64,000 bases of DNA, from positions 1,674,001 through 1,738,000 of the forward strand of contig NC_061154.1 in NCBI RefSeq assembly GCF_905220365.1, read 5' to 3'. This DNA comes from Vanessa cardui (lineage: Eukaryota > Arthropoda > Insecta > Lepidoptera > Nymphalidae). A program made the position numbers and the translations under genes. The notes beneath the pieces were generated by a model, which saw nothing but the letters and a program-made list of their open reading frames with translations, was not told the DNA's origin and searched no databases. How positions within the stretch are numbered: the first letter of the stretch is position 1; each line of letters begins with the position of its first letter. Of the stretch, positions 13,301 to 23,088 are shown piece by piece.

Positions 13301-16300
13301 TTCTGTATCTGTAAATATATATACTATGTGTGTGCAATCTGGCAACACTATTCGAGATTGTTTTATTTTTAAGTGATTTTGAATTTCGAATATAAATGTA
13401 GGCACTAAGAATAGTGAAAACAAAATACAATTTTTGGCTGTGCTTTTATTATATAAATTGTTTTATTTTTGGTTTTATTTCAAACTTGTTAATTTTTTTG
13501 TTTAGAATTAATGTTACAAACAAATTTATATTTCGTGTGAGTTTTAATCGATCCATAGTAGTATTTGTTGTAATAAGAAATTTAGGAAACAAGCAAAATG
13601 AGACATTAATACTAATATAAAATTAAATGTTTTTTTTTTTAAATAATTGTTTAATTATATCTCTTATTGGTGGGGGTGAGCTTATCTATGATTTTAGAAA
13701 ACAATCGCTATTGGTCGATTAAAATACGATTTTAACTATGTAAAACAAATATAATTTAAGTTTTATTAATCCGGTTAGAACTGGTTTTTGTCTATAAGAG
13801 GTCACAAATTCAGTTTTATATAATTAGTTCAAGTACTAACCGTACCATAAGTTTAATTATATTTTAATATTTGAAAATTCAAATCATTCCCTGTATAATG
13901 TTTGTAATAAATTAAGCTCTTTAAACATTATTTTAATTGTATAACATATATCCTATTTATAATATATATTATTAATGACACAGTAATCATCAATGATATT
14001 CTTTATTTCTTTGGTCTGGTATAAAAAGGGCATACATAAAATATACAATCAATTTCAACATTAAAAACGGCATAAGCATTCAGACATTAAATAAAACAGA
14101 CAATAATACGCAAAAAGGCGTATGTTGTATAAAACAATCGAGATCTATTCATTGTTTTTGTACTGGTAATCAAAATTAAGCGTGATTGACATAAGCCATT
14201 TCAATACCAGAGCATAGAATTATAGTTCTACAATGCAACTGAACTAATTTAATGATGTGTCAATATTATACTTTACTATACATATATTTGTATTAATGAT
14301 TTGTCAAAATATTCAAAATATATTATTTATTGAATATTGTAAGAAAAAACAGGTTATCAAATTTGTGAATATAAATTGCATGATAATGACACTAAGTTAT
14401 AATAACACGAAATTCTTAATAGAGGTAAATGTACAGTCAGAATAAGAAAACATTTGTCAGTTTTCAAATTGATTCCTTTATCAAGTATTAAGATCTTAGT
14501 GCCTTTTGAATCTAAACATCAAATCATTCACAATATGTCATTCTCAATCGGTAAAACAGATTATCGCTCAAACTGAGCACACGAAAGTAGATCTTAAGGT
14601 GACGAACGTTTTCTTATCCCGACTGTACTTAAATATTTTTTATAAAGAAATTTTATGAAATGTACTTTAAAATTTATAGTGTTATTTACATGTGACATTT
14701 GATGTTGATATGCATGTGCATGGAAATTAGTGAAGATGCAGCGCTGTTTTATAAATCAAATATAGTAATGTTATTGTCTGCAGGCATGCAAGCGCTAAGA
14801 TTGTTTCTAGTGGATATTAGCAATTTAACTTGACTAACTAGTGACTAGTGCGTTCAAGGTCATTGCAAAATGACAATGAGAGTAAAATAGAAATATTTTT
14901 CAGCTAATTTCAGAGTGTCATGACATTTTGAAATTTCATTTTATTTAGGCGTCAAGTTTAACAGCTAGTGACTATCAACGCATGTTCCCGAAACAAGACA
15001 TGTTGGCAACTTTTATTGTTGTTAACACGCATTCGTTACAGAAGTTTCTAATAATTACGATTTGAGTTTCATCAAATTTGATACAATGTAATTGTTAGTG
15101 ATTTTCTGATAAATTGCAAACACGATATTGCTGACCAGTTAGTGGAAACTCACCAATGCAAGCATGCTGTTTTAGCGCAACGATAACAACAGGCACATCC
15201 AGAATCATTGAGCGCACGCAATAACAGGCACATCTAGTTAAACAGATCTAGGTAGCTCATTATTATTAACTTTCATAAAAGCTTGGAATTTACTTTGCAT
15301 GCAACGAACAATTAACTATATTTATGATGATATTTCGCTGAAATTTTGCAAATTTAAATAGCTTCGAACAAATATGACTACTCCATTAGCCTAAAAACCT
15401 TTTACTTAACTTTGAGTTGTTTCCTACTACAATATAATATTTTATACTAGTTTTAGCCCGTGCTACGTGCAATTTTATGTCTTGATAGACAATTCTGTAC
15501 AGCACTACGTAATATTTTTGGTTTTAAGTATGTTTTTAGGTGAGATGGCCTAATAATAGACAAAAGATACATAGCAAATTTTGAAGTGCATGTAATGTAT
15601 AGTTAATATATACAACAATGCACAAGTTAGTAATGACAATGGATGAATGGTAGTAAATTTGCCTATCTTCTATAAATAAACACAACAATCAATCAATCAA
15701 TCAACAACAGCCAATAAATTCCCACTGCTGGGTTAAAGGCCTCCTCTCCCTTTGGAAGGTTTTGGAACATTTTCCACTACGCTGTTCCAATGCGGTTTGG
15801 CGGAATACACATGTGGCAGAATTTCTATGAAATTTGTCACATGCAGATTTCCTCACGATGTCTTCCGTCACCGCTGAGCACAAGATGAATTATAAAGACA
15901 AATTAAGCACAGAAATCAGCGGTGCTCGCCTGGGTTTGAACCCGCAATCATCGGTTAAGATGCACGCGTTCTAACCACTGGGCCAATAAACACATAATTT
16001 AGTATTTCTATATCCTATATCGTTACATCATTAATATAAAATATTCAAAATCCGTCCAATTGTTCCTATTTGTAACTTTAACTATTATAATATTAGTAAA
16101 ATAAAAAATATAGCCATCATATCATTATGGATGCCAACAACATAAAAAAGCATAGGGTTTCTACTTAACTAATAATTAATAATTGGTACAAATATATTCA
16201 GAGGATTTTTCTAGACTAATCTAGTGCTATTTGTGCAATGTAGAAAAATATATATAGTTTGATAGAAAGTATTTATCACTTATTATTTTGGAAACAACTC

Positions 16301-17307
16301 AATGATTTCCCCTCCTTTTTATAAATCTTGCCATGAATTATTGTAAAATCTACCTTAAAATATTGAATATTTAGTTTCAGTCACTGCCATCAAATATGGA
16401 ATAGTCAATTTTGTACATTTTTTACAACAGACATAGAACCATAGACAATTTAGAGTCTAGTTTTTTTTTCTTTAATTTACAGAGTATTTATAATCTATAT
16501 TAAAAATATATAGAATGAATTATTGAGCTTATTTTATACTTAATAAAATTATAATTTATGTTTAATTTTTTTATTGTTTAAACTTATTCCGCGAAAGCTG
16601 CTTTATGTTCCTTACTCAGTATTATTTGAATAGTTTTATAATTGATAAATATATTTTATTAGTAATTACAAGAGTCTTGTTTGATTTTTAGTTTCTCCTT
16701 CTAATATTACAATAACAAAGAGTTTTTATAATAAATTAAAAGCTATGGTTTCATTCATGGACATATAAACCGATGCCATACTGTGCCATACTTGGGTACT
16801 CTCGTTAAGGTGATTTCGCTTGTGAAACTTCTCCAGCGAACAAAACGGGGATAAACGAAGCAAGTACATTCCAATCTTTTAGTAAAATTTCTATAAATGT
16901 TTTTTTTTCTTATCTATGTAATTGTGCTTAATGTTGCTATGAATGTCTAACTCAGCGTACGAGCGACTGACCTCTGTTATAACTACAATTTGTACAAAAT
17001 GTAAACAATTGTGACGTAAGCGTTTGTTGAAAACAATTGTATCGTCGTAAATTAATGTTATATGTATTGATGTGTAAAATACAACGAAAAAGATCTTTAT
17101 ATGACCATTGTTGTATATGTTTACGTTTTGTTTGAATTTTTATATATTTGATTGATATTTGTCGTATTAACGTTTTTGTACTGCGATTTCTGCGTTATTA
17201 CAGGTTTCACGAACGTTGTTCGATACGGGCAAGGCACCGACGGCGCCGCGGTATACATGCTAGCAGATGTGGACGAAGACCGACACAGTAACATTGTATT
17301 TCAGTAA
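1090..17307 (+). CDS. MFSD6: MFSD6-like major facilitator superfamily transporter, 3' nine exons (5' partial)
   Basis: Nine exons join without a phase conflict: 1090-1310, 3083-3284, 4513-4610, 5267-5420, 6261-6445, 8033-8288, 9424-9635, 11657-11849, 17204-17307. They give 541 codons plus TAA; the first exon needs one base from an exon left of the window. The product starts with a Cys-rich, Asn-glycosylation-rich loop, then membrane segments begin at FWMFFLMMIISWIGQA. RLWGSVGWGIFSLLTG and the later GYLLKKIGH, SFLTDAWW and GMFYPTMTSYA blocks are typical of the MFSD6 branch of MFS carriers. Family knowledge: polytopic membrane proteins of about 12 helices with poorly known substrates. At least seven or eight helices are visible here; the N-terminal ones are missing. 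The tail after the last helix is short and acidic, ending SNIVFQ. I am confident of the family, less of direct orthology to vertebrate MFSD6. Confidence 0.9.
1334..1627 (-). repeat. SINE-A copy with 11-bp target-site duplication
   Basis: On the minus strand the head has a polymerase-III-like box A (TGGCCCAGTGG) and box B (GGTTCAAACCC). The tail is the GGCCTTTAGCCCAGCAGTGG/ACAGGCTG block. GGATAGATATT flanks it at 1323-1333 and 1628-1638. Confidence 0.88.
1628..1912. repeat. Local intronic duplication, copy 1
   Basis: AAAATATGAATG, the GGAATTG(A/T)G region and GCAACTTTGAAT..GTCATATTAGTGTTGAATTAAA recur in order at 2390-2946. Confidence 0.6.
1913..2155 (-). repeat. SINE-B copy, near full length
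   Basis: Begins TTATGGTATAGGTTG and runs through the CAATACTGCGTACTGTTGTT block. It lies between the two halves of the local duplication. Confidence 0.8.
2390..2946. repeat. Local intronic duplication, copy 2, with an old SINE-A relic
   Basis: Diverged copy of 1628-1912. It holds an extra degraded SINE-A-like stretch at about 2562-2722 (AATAAGGCCTCACCCTGTAAGG, CATAAACCATCGGTTAGAA). Confidence 0.5.
3083..3284 (+). CDS. MFSD6: MFSD6-like exon: Cys-rich loop, part 2
   Basis: Acceptor TTTTGACAG, donor GTGAGT. It begins in phase 0 with VTCAIDSPLVIMEICESW and ends with one base of a Gly codon after KLSD. Four further Cys continue the extracellular loop. Confidence 0.87.
3408..3590. repeat. Dispersed repeat (ACTAGCTGTGCCCG type)
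   Basis: Starts ACTAGCTGTGCCCGTAAC and contains CTGCCTGTGAAAGTCTCATC and GGTCCAG; similar to 8995-9185, 49545-49800 and 50880-51150. Confidence 0.65.
3709..3960 (-). repeat. SINE-A copy, partly deleted
   Basis: AACAGCCTGTACATTTCCCA at the left and ATCGGTTAAAATGCACGCG at the right. Part of the head region is missing. Confidence 0.8.
3983..4390. mobile_element. TA-flanked MITE with GGCTATTTGAC ends
   Basis: Perfect 11-bp inverted ends (GGCTATTTGAC/GTCAAATAGCC) flanked by TA at 3981-3982 and 4391-4392. The 408-bp interior is non-coding and contains a TGACGTCA-like core near 4211. A Tc1/mariner-type origin is inferred from the TA duplication. Confidence 0.7.
4395..4472 (+). repeat. SINE-A fragment, degraded
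   Basis: TCCACCAACCCGCATTGGAG and AAATTTACAGGTTGTTA are the SINE-A tail. It ends 40 bp before an MFSD6-like exon. Confidence 0.6.
4513..4610 (+). CDS. MFSD6: MFSD6-like exon: Cys-rich loop, part 3
   Basis: Acceptor ATATTTCAG, donor GTATGT. It completes Gly and reads SIHYPYCGPKADYEPK, then EFHSFCKIECDNEM, ending in phase 0. At 98 nt it was found because both flanking phases fit exactly. Confidence 0.85.
4988..5222 (-). repeat. LINE 3'-end fragment ((TTTGA)n family)
   Basis: (AAATC)n at the left, then AATAAACTGTATTCAA, ACCACCGGTTCGGAAAGTAG and ACCGAGAAGAACC blocks shared with 6544, 9244, 37085 and 53347. Confidence 0.75.
5267..5420 (+). CDS. MFSD6: MFSD6-like exon: first visible membrane helix
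   Basis: Acceptor TTTTTTTAG, donor GTAAGA. A charged lead (VNELLRAGTESHKNETQYTK) is followed by the hydrophobic stretch FWMFFLMMIISWIGQAVVV and FADAICFNLL. It ends with one base of Gly. A SINE-A target-site duplication starts at the third base of this intron. Confidence 0.88.
5433..5720 (-). repeat. SINE-A copy inserted next to a splice donor
   Basis: Perfect 10-bp duplication AAGATTACAA at 5423-5432 and 5721-5730. The left duplication is bases +3 to +12 of the intron after exon 5267-5420. Confidence 0.9.
5790..5992 (+). repeat. SINE-A relic, degraded
   Basis: ATGATTGTGGGTTCATATTC, AATGAAATTCTGCCAAAAAT and CCATTTACAGGCTGTT match SINE-A in order but with many changes, so it is an older copy. 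Confidence 0.55.
6090..6226 (+). repeat. SINE-B copy, 5' truncated
   Basis: CAAGGTTGGTGGCGCATTGA, then GTCCGCCAACCTATACCAT and an A-run at the 3' end, 34 bp before an MFSD6-like exon. Confidence 0.8.
6261..6445 (+). CDS. MFSD6: MFSD6-like exon: RxWGSxGWG motif helix pair
   Basis: Acceptor CTATTTCAG, donor GTATGT. It reads GTKIASYGKQRLWGSVGWG and then two hydrophobic segments around IFSLLTGTLIDLFSGG and FILMFVFMFGDVIVSCY. The basic-WGS-GWG signature is the strongest family marker in the gene. Confidence 0.9.
6544..7040 (-). repeat. LINE 3'-end fragment with ORF2 tail
   Basis: On the minus strand it encodes a reverse-transcriptase ORF C terminus (NKSFLGQGIRLYNKIPQTF and FIKNTLAKKVYYSIQDLIDD) before the 3' UTR that ends in AT-rich repeats. 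Only about the last 60 codons are present. Confidence 0.75.
7370..7625. repeat. Dispersed repeat (ATACATAGGGACAGACAGCGGC type)
   Basis: TTTCTTTACTATATTGTCTA, ATCAAAATCCATTGCGTAAT and CATAGGGACAAACAGCGGC blocks recur at 11080, 49390, 51350 and 61580. Confidence 0.65.
8033..8288 (+). CDS. MFSD6: MFSD6-like exon: mid-protein helices
   Basis: Acceptor TGTTCTAG, donor GTGAGT; phase 0 in, phase 1 out. It encodes a helix pair (SLLTSLPTFAFLLWTIAVGL, GLLWQFLFWHIED), then VAGQSCDGSNYVKTLQGLV and the start of the next helix ending PFMFISG. Confidence 0.9.
8533..8610 (-). repeat. SINE-B fragment, degraded
   Basis: AAGCCACCTTGTGGTAAGT and ACATAGATGG resemble the SINE-B tail. Confidence 0.35.
8990..9185. 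repeat. Dispersed repeat (ACTAGCTGTACCCGCGACC type)
   Basis: Starts ACTAGCTGTACCCGCGACC, with a TATCTGCCAGTGAAAGTC core; same family as 3408 and 49545. Confidence 0.65.
9244..9384 (+). repeat. LINE 3'-end fragment ((TTTGA)n family), short
   Basis: GCCGGTTCTTCTCGGGTCAG, CCGAACCGGTGGTAGTGTTT and AATAAAGTTATTTGAGTTTG. It stops 40 bp before an MFSD6-like exon. Confidence 0.7.
9424..9635 (+). CDS. MFSD6: MFSD6-like exon: C-terminal half helices
   Basis: Acceptor TTTTTCCAG, donor GTATGG. It reads YLLKKIGHINMMTLVLFAFG, FRFLLYSFLTDAWWILPIE and MFQGITFGMFYPTMTSYAN, then ends at TTVQ in phase 0. These blocks are highly conserved in the family. Confidence 0.91.
9701..10009 (-). repeat. SINE-A copy with 12-bp target-site duplication
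   Basis: TTACAAGTTACA at 9689-9700 and 10010-10021; (CAA)n tail then the CAGCCTGTAAATTCCCACTG block. It begins 66 bp after a splice donor. Confidence 0.87.
10618..10906 (+). repeat. SINE-B copy, nearly complete
   Basis: Head GTTGGTGGTAGGGCTTTGTG and GCCTGGGTAGGTACCACC, tail GTCCGCCAACCTATACCAT plus A-run. The best copy for a consensus. Confidence 0.85.
11080..11250. repeat. Dispersed repeat (CAAAATCTGTTGTATTG type)
   Basis: CATCAAAATCTGTTGTATTG, TTTTAAAGATCTAACTATA and GACAGACAATGGGAAGC match the 7370 and 51350 repeats. Confidence 0.55.
11420..11610 (+). repeat. Possible retroposon 3' end with A-tail
   Basis: A GC-richer stretch (GTGGGCCACGTCTCCCAAGA; GGCACGGGCATCTGCGAGCC) runs into a long A-run, ending about 50 bp before an MFSD6-like exon. 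Poly-A retroposition is inferred. Confidence 0.4.
11657..11849 (+). CDS. MFSD6: MFSD6-like exon: last membrane helices
   Basis: Acceptor AACATTCCAG, donor GTAACG. It encodes GLVGAVFEGVGSSLGSFIGG, a short loop (YENYGGWHTFRW) and the last helix FGYGAFIACGLHVLAQYCL, followed by RNKHQHVGMTQ. One base of Gly is carried into the final exon. Confidence 0.9.
12480..12799. mobile_element. MITE family 1 (TATAGTACGACAC), diverged copy
   Basis: Ends are CACAACTTAGATGTAGCATC and ACTACATCTAAGTTGCATCG, inverted. The interior ATCTATAGCGACGAATAGCG block is shared with 19353 and 45579. Confidence 0.7.
14434..14625. mobile_element. TA-flanked MITE with CAGTC..ATAAGAAAAC ends
   Basis: CAGTCAGAATAAGAAAAC at the left and GTTTTCTTATCCCGACTG at the right form imperfect inverted ends with TA on both sides; 192 bp, non-coding. 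Confidence 0.65.
15685..15984 (-). repeat. SINE-A copy with 10-bp target-site duplication
   Basis: AATAAACACA at 15675-15684 and 15985-15994; (AATC)n/(CAA)n tail, box B GGTTCAAACCC. Confidence 0.87.
17204..17307 (+). CDS. MFSD6: MFSD6-like terminal exon
   Basis: Acceptor GCGTTATTACAG after a 5.35-kb intron. It reads FTNVVRYGQGTDGAAVYM, LADVDEDRHSNIVFQ, then TAA. Phase and acidic cytosolic character fit the preceding exon. Splicing over the long intron is inferred from phase and composition, so confidence is slightly lower than for the membrane exons. Confidence 0.8.
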
Positions 17308-19352
17308 AATGTTTCATTCAACTCACGATACTAAAAGGAAATTATTCCATATTACCAATGGCAGTATAGTACTTAATCGATGTTAGTATTAATTTATTAA
17401 ATACGTCACAAATAATATCGACCACAAACAATGACATGGTTTCAGCATTCACTGCGAGTATTCGTACATCAGTACTGATGATACTTGTTGTATGTTTGTG
17501 GCCGGCTATTGTATGACGATATTAACAACCATTCAGCTTCGTAGGTCAGTTTTAAGTAGATGCATTTAAAAAAAATACATATATAACCATTAGTTAGGAT
17601 AATTCCTTTTCTACCAATCCGTATTTCGGAATTGGAACAGGAAATAGATGTAGCATAATTTATTGGACTTCTCCAAGTATTCATAGAAGTGTAGTTCTTG
17701 AATGTTATGTGTGACATAATTATAACTACCCTTATATACAACATTGTCTGATATAATTAAGATATATAATGCGGGTTTTAATCTTGCCTCGTAATATGTA
17801 TTATACAGAATTTTTAAATGGGTGCTGATATGGTTGTCTCCCCGAGCTTAATAAAAGAGGGAATTTAAACGGAATTCTAGGTGAGACTTCCCAAAGTAAC
17901 TAAACGCACGTCCGACTCAGTCGACGTTTCGTGATACACTGGTGCGTCGGAAAATTTTTACACGAACGCAACTAGTGTTTCACAATAATTTTGAAATTTT
18001 ACCGATTTGATAACCATTGCGGCCAAAGAAGTTAAACTTCGAAATATATATATGTATATATATATATATATCTATATAAATTTTTATCAAATATATTATG
18101 TCGAGTTATCACATATATAGATAACTTATTTATTATTATTAATATTTTACAACAGGATTTAATCTCTTCGTATCATGACAATTTCGAAACGATATTATGA
18201 ATATCTAAAATGGTTGTAAATGCAAGACAGTATTACAATCCTATTTACATATTTTATTTAACGTATTATTTAACTAAAATATTTTGTCTAAATTATTCCA
18301 AAGATATATACACAGTTTGTAAGACAAAGTTCATTTTAGTTATAATACGTGTGTCTATTAGTAGATAAGAAAATAAAAAAAATAAAAAAAAATTCCGAAA
18401 TTTCGATTTAAGATAGTACGATTATCAAAACTATTTTGTAGGAATATAAACTGGTATATACTAGAAAAAAAATATACCAATATATTTAATCTATTTACAT
18501 ATAAAATTATTTATAATCGCACACGATTTTTGGTCGAGAACACGGCAAGATATATATACCTAACAATTATTAGAATATAAAAAGTATTACAATCATATTA
18601 ACTAAAATATATTTAGAATCAAATTTATCTATGTAAGTTAAACCACCAGTAATTATACACTTGTACTGGATTATTTTTAAACATTTAACGTTGTTTCGAT
18701 TGCTTTAAACTGTGGACCTATTTATTGATAACGATATTAAATTTAGTTATAGTATTTTGGATGTCTTCTTTCGTCATGATGGAGTTAGAAGATGGTTTTG
18801 TCAATTATGTGTGTTCATCGAACACATGTATGGCGGACGTCATGATAAGCACGTTACAAGGTTATAATAGTTTTTCGTACAATATTAAGTTTTATTTTTT
18901 ATTAGATACGTTTATTTTTTTAACGAATAATGTACAACTTTATATTTCAAGTTTAGGGACTCAAATGTTACCCACACAACGTTAAACCATAGCACACGCG
19001 CCAAAAATGCACAGATTAAAACAACACATATTAATTGAATAAAATGACACGATAAATTGTTTTTTGACAATTTACCTGTTCCTATCTAGGAAATAACCTT
19101 AGCACACATTATCCATCTAAATTTTGTTGTCTATTATTTATACGTTGATATGAAATAAATAGTTTGATCATAACCTAACTTAACTTAACCATGCTCAGGA
19201 TCCGCGCGTCGCTGTGGTTTAACAAACTCGGGTACGGAATAATTGCTCAAAATTATGCATTTCTGTTGTTTTAATTATAATAATTTAGTCTTAGTTTATT
19301 ATTTTGTATTTCGTACAAAATGTAGTCGTAGGTATTGATGAAGACAGCTATA

Positions 19353-19678
19353 GTACGACACAACTTAGATTTAGCATCGGCAAATTCAATAAAACCGATT
19401 CCTGCCTATATACAACCAATAGAATTAGCTCCTTTCGCGCCATTCGACGCTATTCGTCGCTATAGATTCTCGCGTCAGTTCAACCCGAGACAGCAAGTGC
19501 ATGTAAATCGACGTGTCAAATTTACTAATATATATGGTCATACGATATTACAAGTTATTACGTTTGTGTAAAGATCATATTCACATAAATAAATATTGAT
19601 AATTTGGGAAAGCATACTTAATTCGGATGCGATCGGTTTTACGCATTTTGCCGATGCGTCATCTAAGTTGTGTCGTAC
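19353..19678. mobile_element. MITE family 1 (TATAGTACGACAC), full copy
   Basis: TATAGTACGACACAACTTAG at the left and the exact inverse GTTGTGTCGTACTATA at the right. The interior has CATTCGACGCTATTCGTCGC. A TA duplication is likely. Confidence 0.8.
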
Positions 19679-20296
19679 TATACAGTGCTTTTGTTTCGTT
19701 TTGAAATGATTATATATTATATATCGGTCTTTTGACTTGAATAAAATGTTAACGCATATCTCTTGTCATACGGAACGTGCAGGACGGGCAGCGTTGGATC
19801 ATCATGTACGAATGACAATATTACGCACAATTATTATACGTTTAAAAATTAAGATATTTCATATGGAATGATTTACATTTGACAATTTTTCCTACTTGTA
19901 TGTGATATTTTTGAAAATTGTACTTCTTTATTTATTTATAACTACCTAATAAAGTACTTAATTTATTACGTCGTCGTTTCAATGTTTTCGTAAATAAGTT
20001 TGCTTAAATAAAAAAATATATTTTTTTAACTTAGACTATTGTATTTTTCGTAGAATTTGTAAAACTCTTGACTAACTTTTGGTCTGCCTTTGTCATAGTG
20101 TAAATAAATGAAAGTGTTGTAGAGATGTTGAAAGGGAACGCATAATATTTAGATTTGACTTAGATTAAATCAGTATTTATGTGGGTTCACATAGTCAAAG
20201 CATCAGTCCATTCCCTCGTTTGATCCTACACGACGGCTGAGAAATCAGAGTGCATTGCCAACGTCTTAACTTTAAGAAGATACTGGGTATGCAACA

Positions 20297-20402
20297 ACAA
20301 CAGCCTGTAAATTCCCACTGCTAGGCTAAAGGCCTTCTCTCCCTTTGATGAGAAGGTGTGGAACATATTCCACCACGCTGTTCCAATGCGGGTTGGTGGA
20401 AC
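20297..20402 (-). repeat. SINE-A fragment, 5' truncated
   Basis: CAACAGCCTGTAAATTCCCA through GCGGGTTGGTGGAA only; the tRNA-like head is absent. Confidence 0.8.
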
Positions 20403-22373
20403 AATATATATCACGATTGAAATAAAAACATATTAACTTCTTAAACTTTATTAACATTCACTTAAATACTAAGGACGAACAAACAATAGAATTCCTTTTT
20501 TACATTTAACGTTAAACCCATGTGTTCTACTGGAATTTATTTAACAATTTCAGAGTAAGATCTTTTAAAAATAGAAATTAGCAATCCATCCATTACGATG
20601 TGGAATATTTTAAATATATGAAAGTTGATATGTTTATGGTATCTACCATTACATAGTTGCTTCTAGTATAAATGATATGATCTACCTACTTATGTTTATT
20701 TAAAAGTTATACTAATAAAGACCATATTTTTGTCTCATTGATATGTTCTCTAGAGATGTATTTGTTTAAATAAATTAAGTACACGTGCATAAGAACCTGA
20801 GATATCATATTCCAATATATTTAAATTCTAACAATGTTACATACACATATTGAACTGATAACCTTCGTTTTGAAAAGTCGATTAAAAAGACTGTTTTCAT
20901 TTATATTTTTTGTGCAATGAATCAAGATGCTCATAGCAGTATTTAACGAAATCTTCGCTAAAATGATACTTTCTACCAATAATCTACTTATATACTACAA
21001 TAACGTCTGCCCTGTGGTTGATAGAAACTCATCCAACTAGGCACATTCTACAAGAATATAAGATCAAAATTTTACATTAGCTACATCACAAAAATACCTT
21101 TTTTCTTAATATAAAATTGACCCCAACTCCGACACATAGTTTTTCTTAAACTTCAAACTTTCGAACTACTTTAAAAAACTACCAACTCTACAATGTAATG
21201 TTTTCATGAAGACTTTGAGACGAAGCATTTTTCAGCGAAAACCAGGCTTATTTATTTAATCAATCATATATATTTTCATCTCGTATTCAATATCCTAATC
21301 AAAGTCAAGAATTTCAAACATATTTTTTGTATATTTGTCGGTTAGATCAGTTATTTTTTAAATATTTGGCACAATTCCAAAATTAAGTTGCATTATCTAA
21401 TAGTGAGACAAAATATATTTACGTTGTCATAATATCTACTAGAATACCTACTAGACCTTACCTCTACTAGAATTACTATATAAATCGGACGGTTTCTCTA
21501 CAAATAAGTCAGTACCGTCTTTTTAAAAAATAAATCTATTTTAATAGACTAGAGAGTTCCAACATCAAAAATATTTATATGTCTCTAACTTACTACATCT
21601 GATAATATTATTTAGAAGTTAGTAAATAGTGTTTTATGATGCAATTGTTAAAATACAGTTTATACAATATAAGAAGAGCATTGTGAAATATATACATATA
21701 TTTTTTCCTATTAAATATTTTTCAAAAATATTCAGTCATAGAAGTTCGTTTAAATACATTGAAAGTTTTAAACATGTATATGTGTATACATAATTATTTT
21801 TTATAAATAAAATCTCTATTACAATGTCATTTGTTTGTAAATACACCGACTCATTATAAAATCACATGAACAGACTGTTACTTTAAAGTGATCGAGTATT
21901 TTACCTGTGGTAGATATATAGGCTGGCAACACAGACCGACCAGTACGAACCACATATGAACAGTAACATTTGTAGTTTAAAAAGTGTTTTGTTTCATATG
22001 GTTATAATTATTTATAATCTTTGTTTATGTGTATTGTTTTTGTATAACTTCTTATTATAAAATACTTATATTTTTTTTTAAATATAAATATAACAGATAT
22101 TAATAATTTAAAATTCGAGAGTTTCTTACTTAGCAATTATATAATATTTTTTGTAAATATTCGATTTTCAATATCAAATTACTTTTGAATTTCTAATAGA
22201 TTCTATAGAAGTTACATAGACGAAAAGTAGTAAGCATTTTTTTATAATACATTATATGTACAAATGTGTTTCAGAAATTTTCTTTCATAACAAACAGTAA
22301 AACGATATAGACAATATATTTACTTCTCAACTTATTACATCTACACTTCAATATTTTCTTAGAAATATTACAA

Positions 22374-22712
22374 GTGAGTCACCTTCCGACTTACACAGGT
22401 TCCCCATTCATTGCCCGGGGAGCATTCAGCGCCCGGGGTTTCACGCATCCGTTTCATACAGCCCTGTGGAGGACGGCAGCTCGTTTATGGCCCCGGACTG
22501 CCGATGTAAGCACCAGTGAAGAGTGCGGGGAGGGTGAGACCATTCTTCGCCCTACAGAGTCGTGCTCCGCCAGCCACGAGCGGAGCAACGAAAGGGAGGG
22601 GCAGCGGACGTGCTGCGAAAGCGTTTCCGTGCTGATAGCGGCCATCGCAGGGTTTTTAGTGAGTACAATCTCACATAACCCGACATCCCCCCCAATATTC
22701 GGATATCCATGA
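22374..22712 (+). repeat. GC-rich fragment resembling a non-LTR (R1-clade) 3' end
   Basis: A ~320-bp island much richer in GC than its surroundings, ending GGTTTTTAGTGAGTACAATC then TCACATAACCCGACATCCCC. This resembles the 3' ends of R1/TRAS-type lepidopteran retrotransposons as I recall them. The open frame over it carries no recognisable domain. Confidence 0.45.
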
Positions 22713-22942
22713 AGATTTTCCCTGCGTTAAATAAAAAGGAATATTACAACTAACACAATCAATACTTAAAATATCTTAACATAAAAATAATCGCACGATA
22801 ATATCACGAAAACACAAAATTTCAATAATTAACTAAATAGAAACAATGTCTTAAATACTGTTAAGTTGCTTAAGAAAATACCATAGCAATTAAAAATCCA
22901 CAAAAGGAAATAAAATAATAAATAATAATAATAATTTACGAT

Positions 22943-23088
22943 TCAGTTAGAATCTGCAGCAGTGCGGTTGATTTGACTTCCTTTCATCCGTTGATCTGAC
23001 TCCGAAAGCAACTCTTCGCGGTCAGGCTTGCTGCTGGATGCCCCCAATCCTGACGTTCCCTTATTAGACGTGTTTTTGGGGATTTGTG
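22943..23088 (-). CDS. Uncharacterised gene, terminal coding exon
   Basis: Acceptor TTCGTTTCAG. It encodes QIPKNTSNKGTSGLGASSSK, PDREELLSESDQRMKGS and QINRTAADSN, then TGA. It is Ser/Gly/Lys-rich and probably disordered. Confidence 0.72.

Larger units (their letters stand above)
11850..17203. other. MFSD6-like last intron (5.35 kb)
   Basis: Holds a TATAGTACGACAC MITE, a TA MITE and a SINE-A copy. The remaining AT-rich sequence shows no exon I can support. Confidence 0.6.
17308..22373. other. MFSD6-like 3' UTR and intergenic region
   Basis: AT-rich. AATAAA at 17850 is a possible poly-A signal. Apart from a MITE (19353) and a SINE-A fragment (20297) I see no gene. Confidence 0.5.

Noticed and set aside
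13233..13620. Opposed short ORFs in the last MFSD6-like intron
   Set aside because: Phe/Ile/Asn/Lys-rich translations typical of AT-rich non-coding DNA; no acceptor/donor phases compatible with the gene.
18725..18985. 86-codon ORF downstream of the MFSD6-like gene
   Set aside because: Low-complexity hydrophobic composition and no recognisable motif; lies in probable 3' UTR or intergenic DNA.
22374..22712. 112-codon open frame in the GC-rich island as a host gene
   Set aside because: No splice context or recognisable domain; the sequence ends like a non-LTR element, so it is treated as a fragment.
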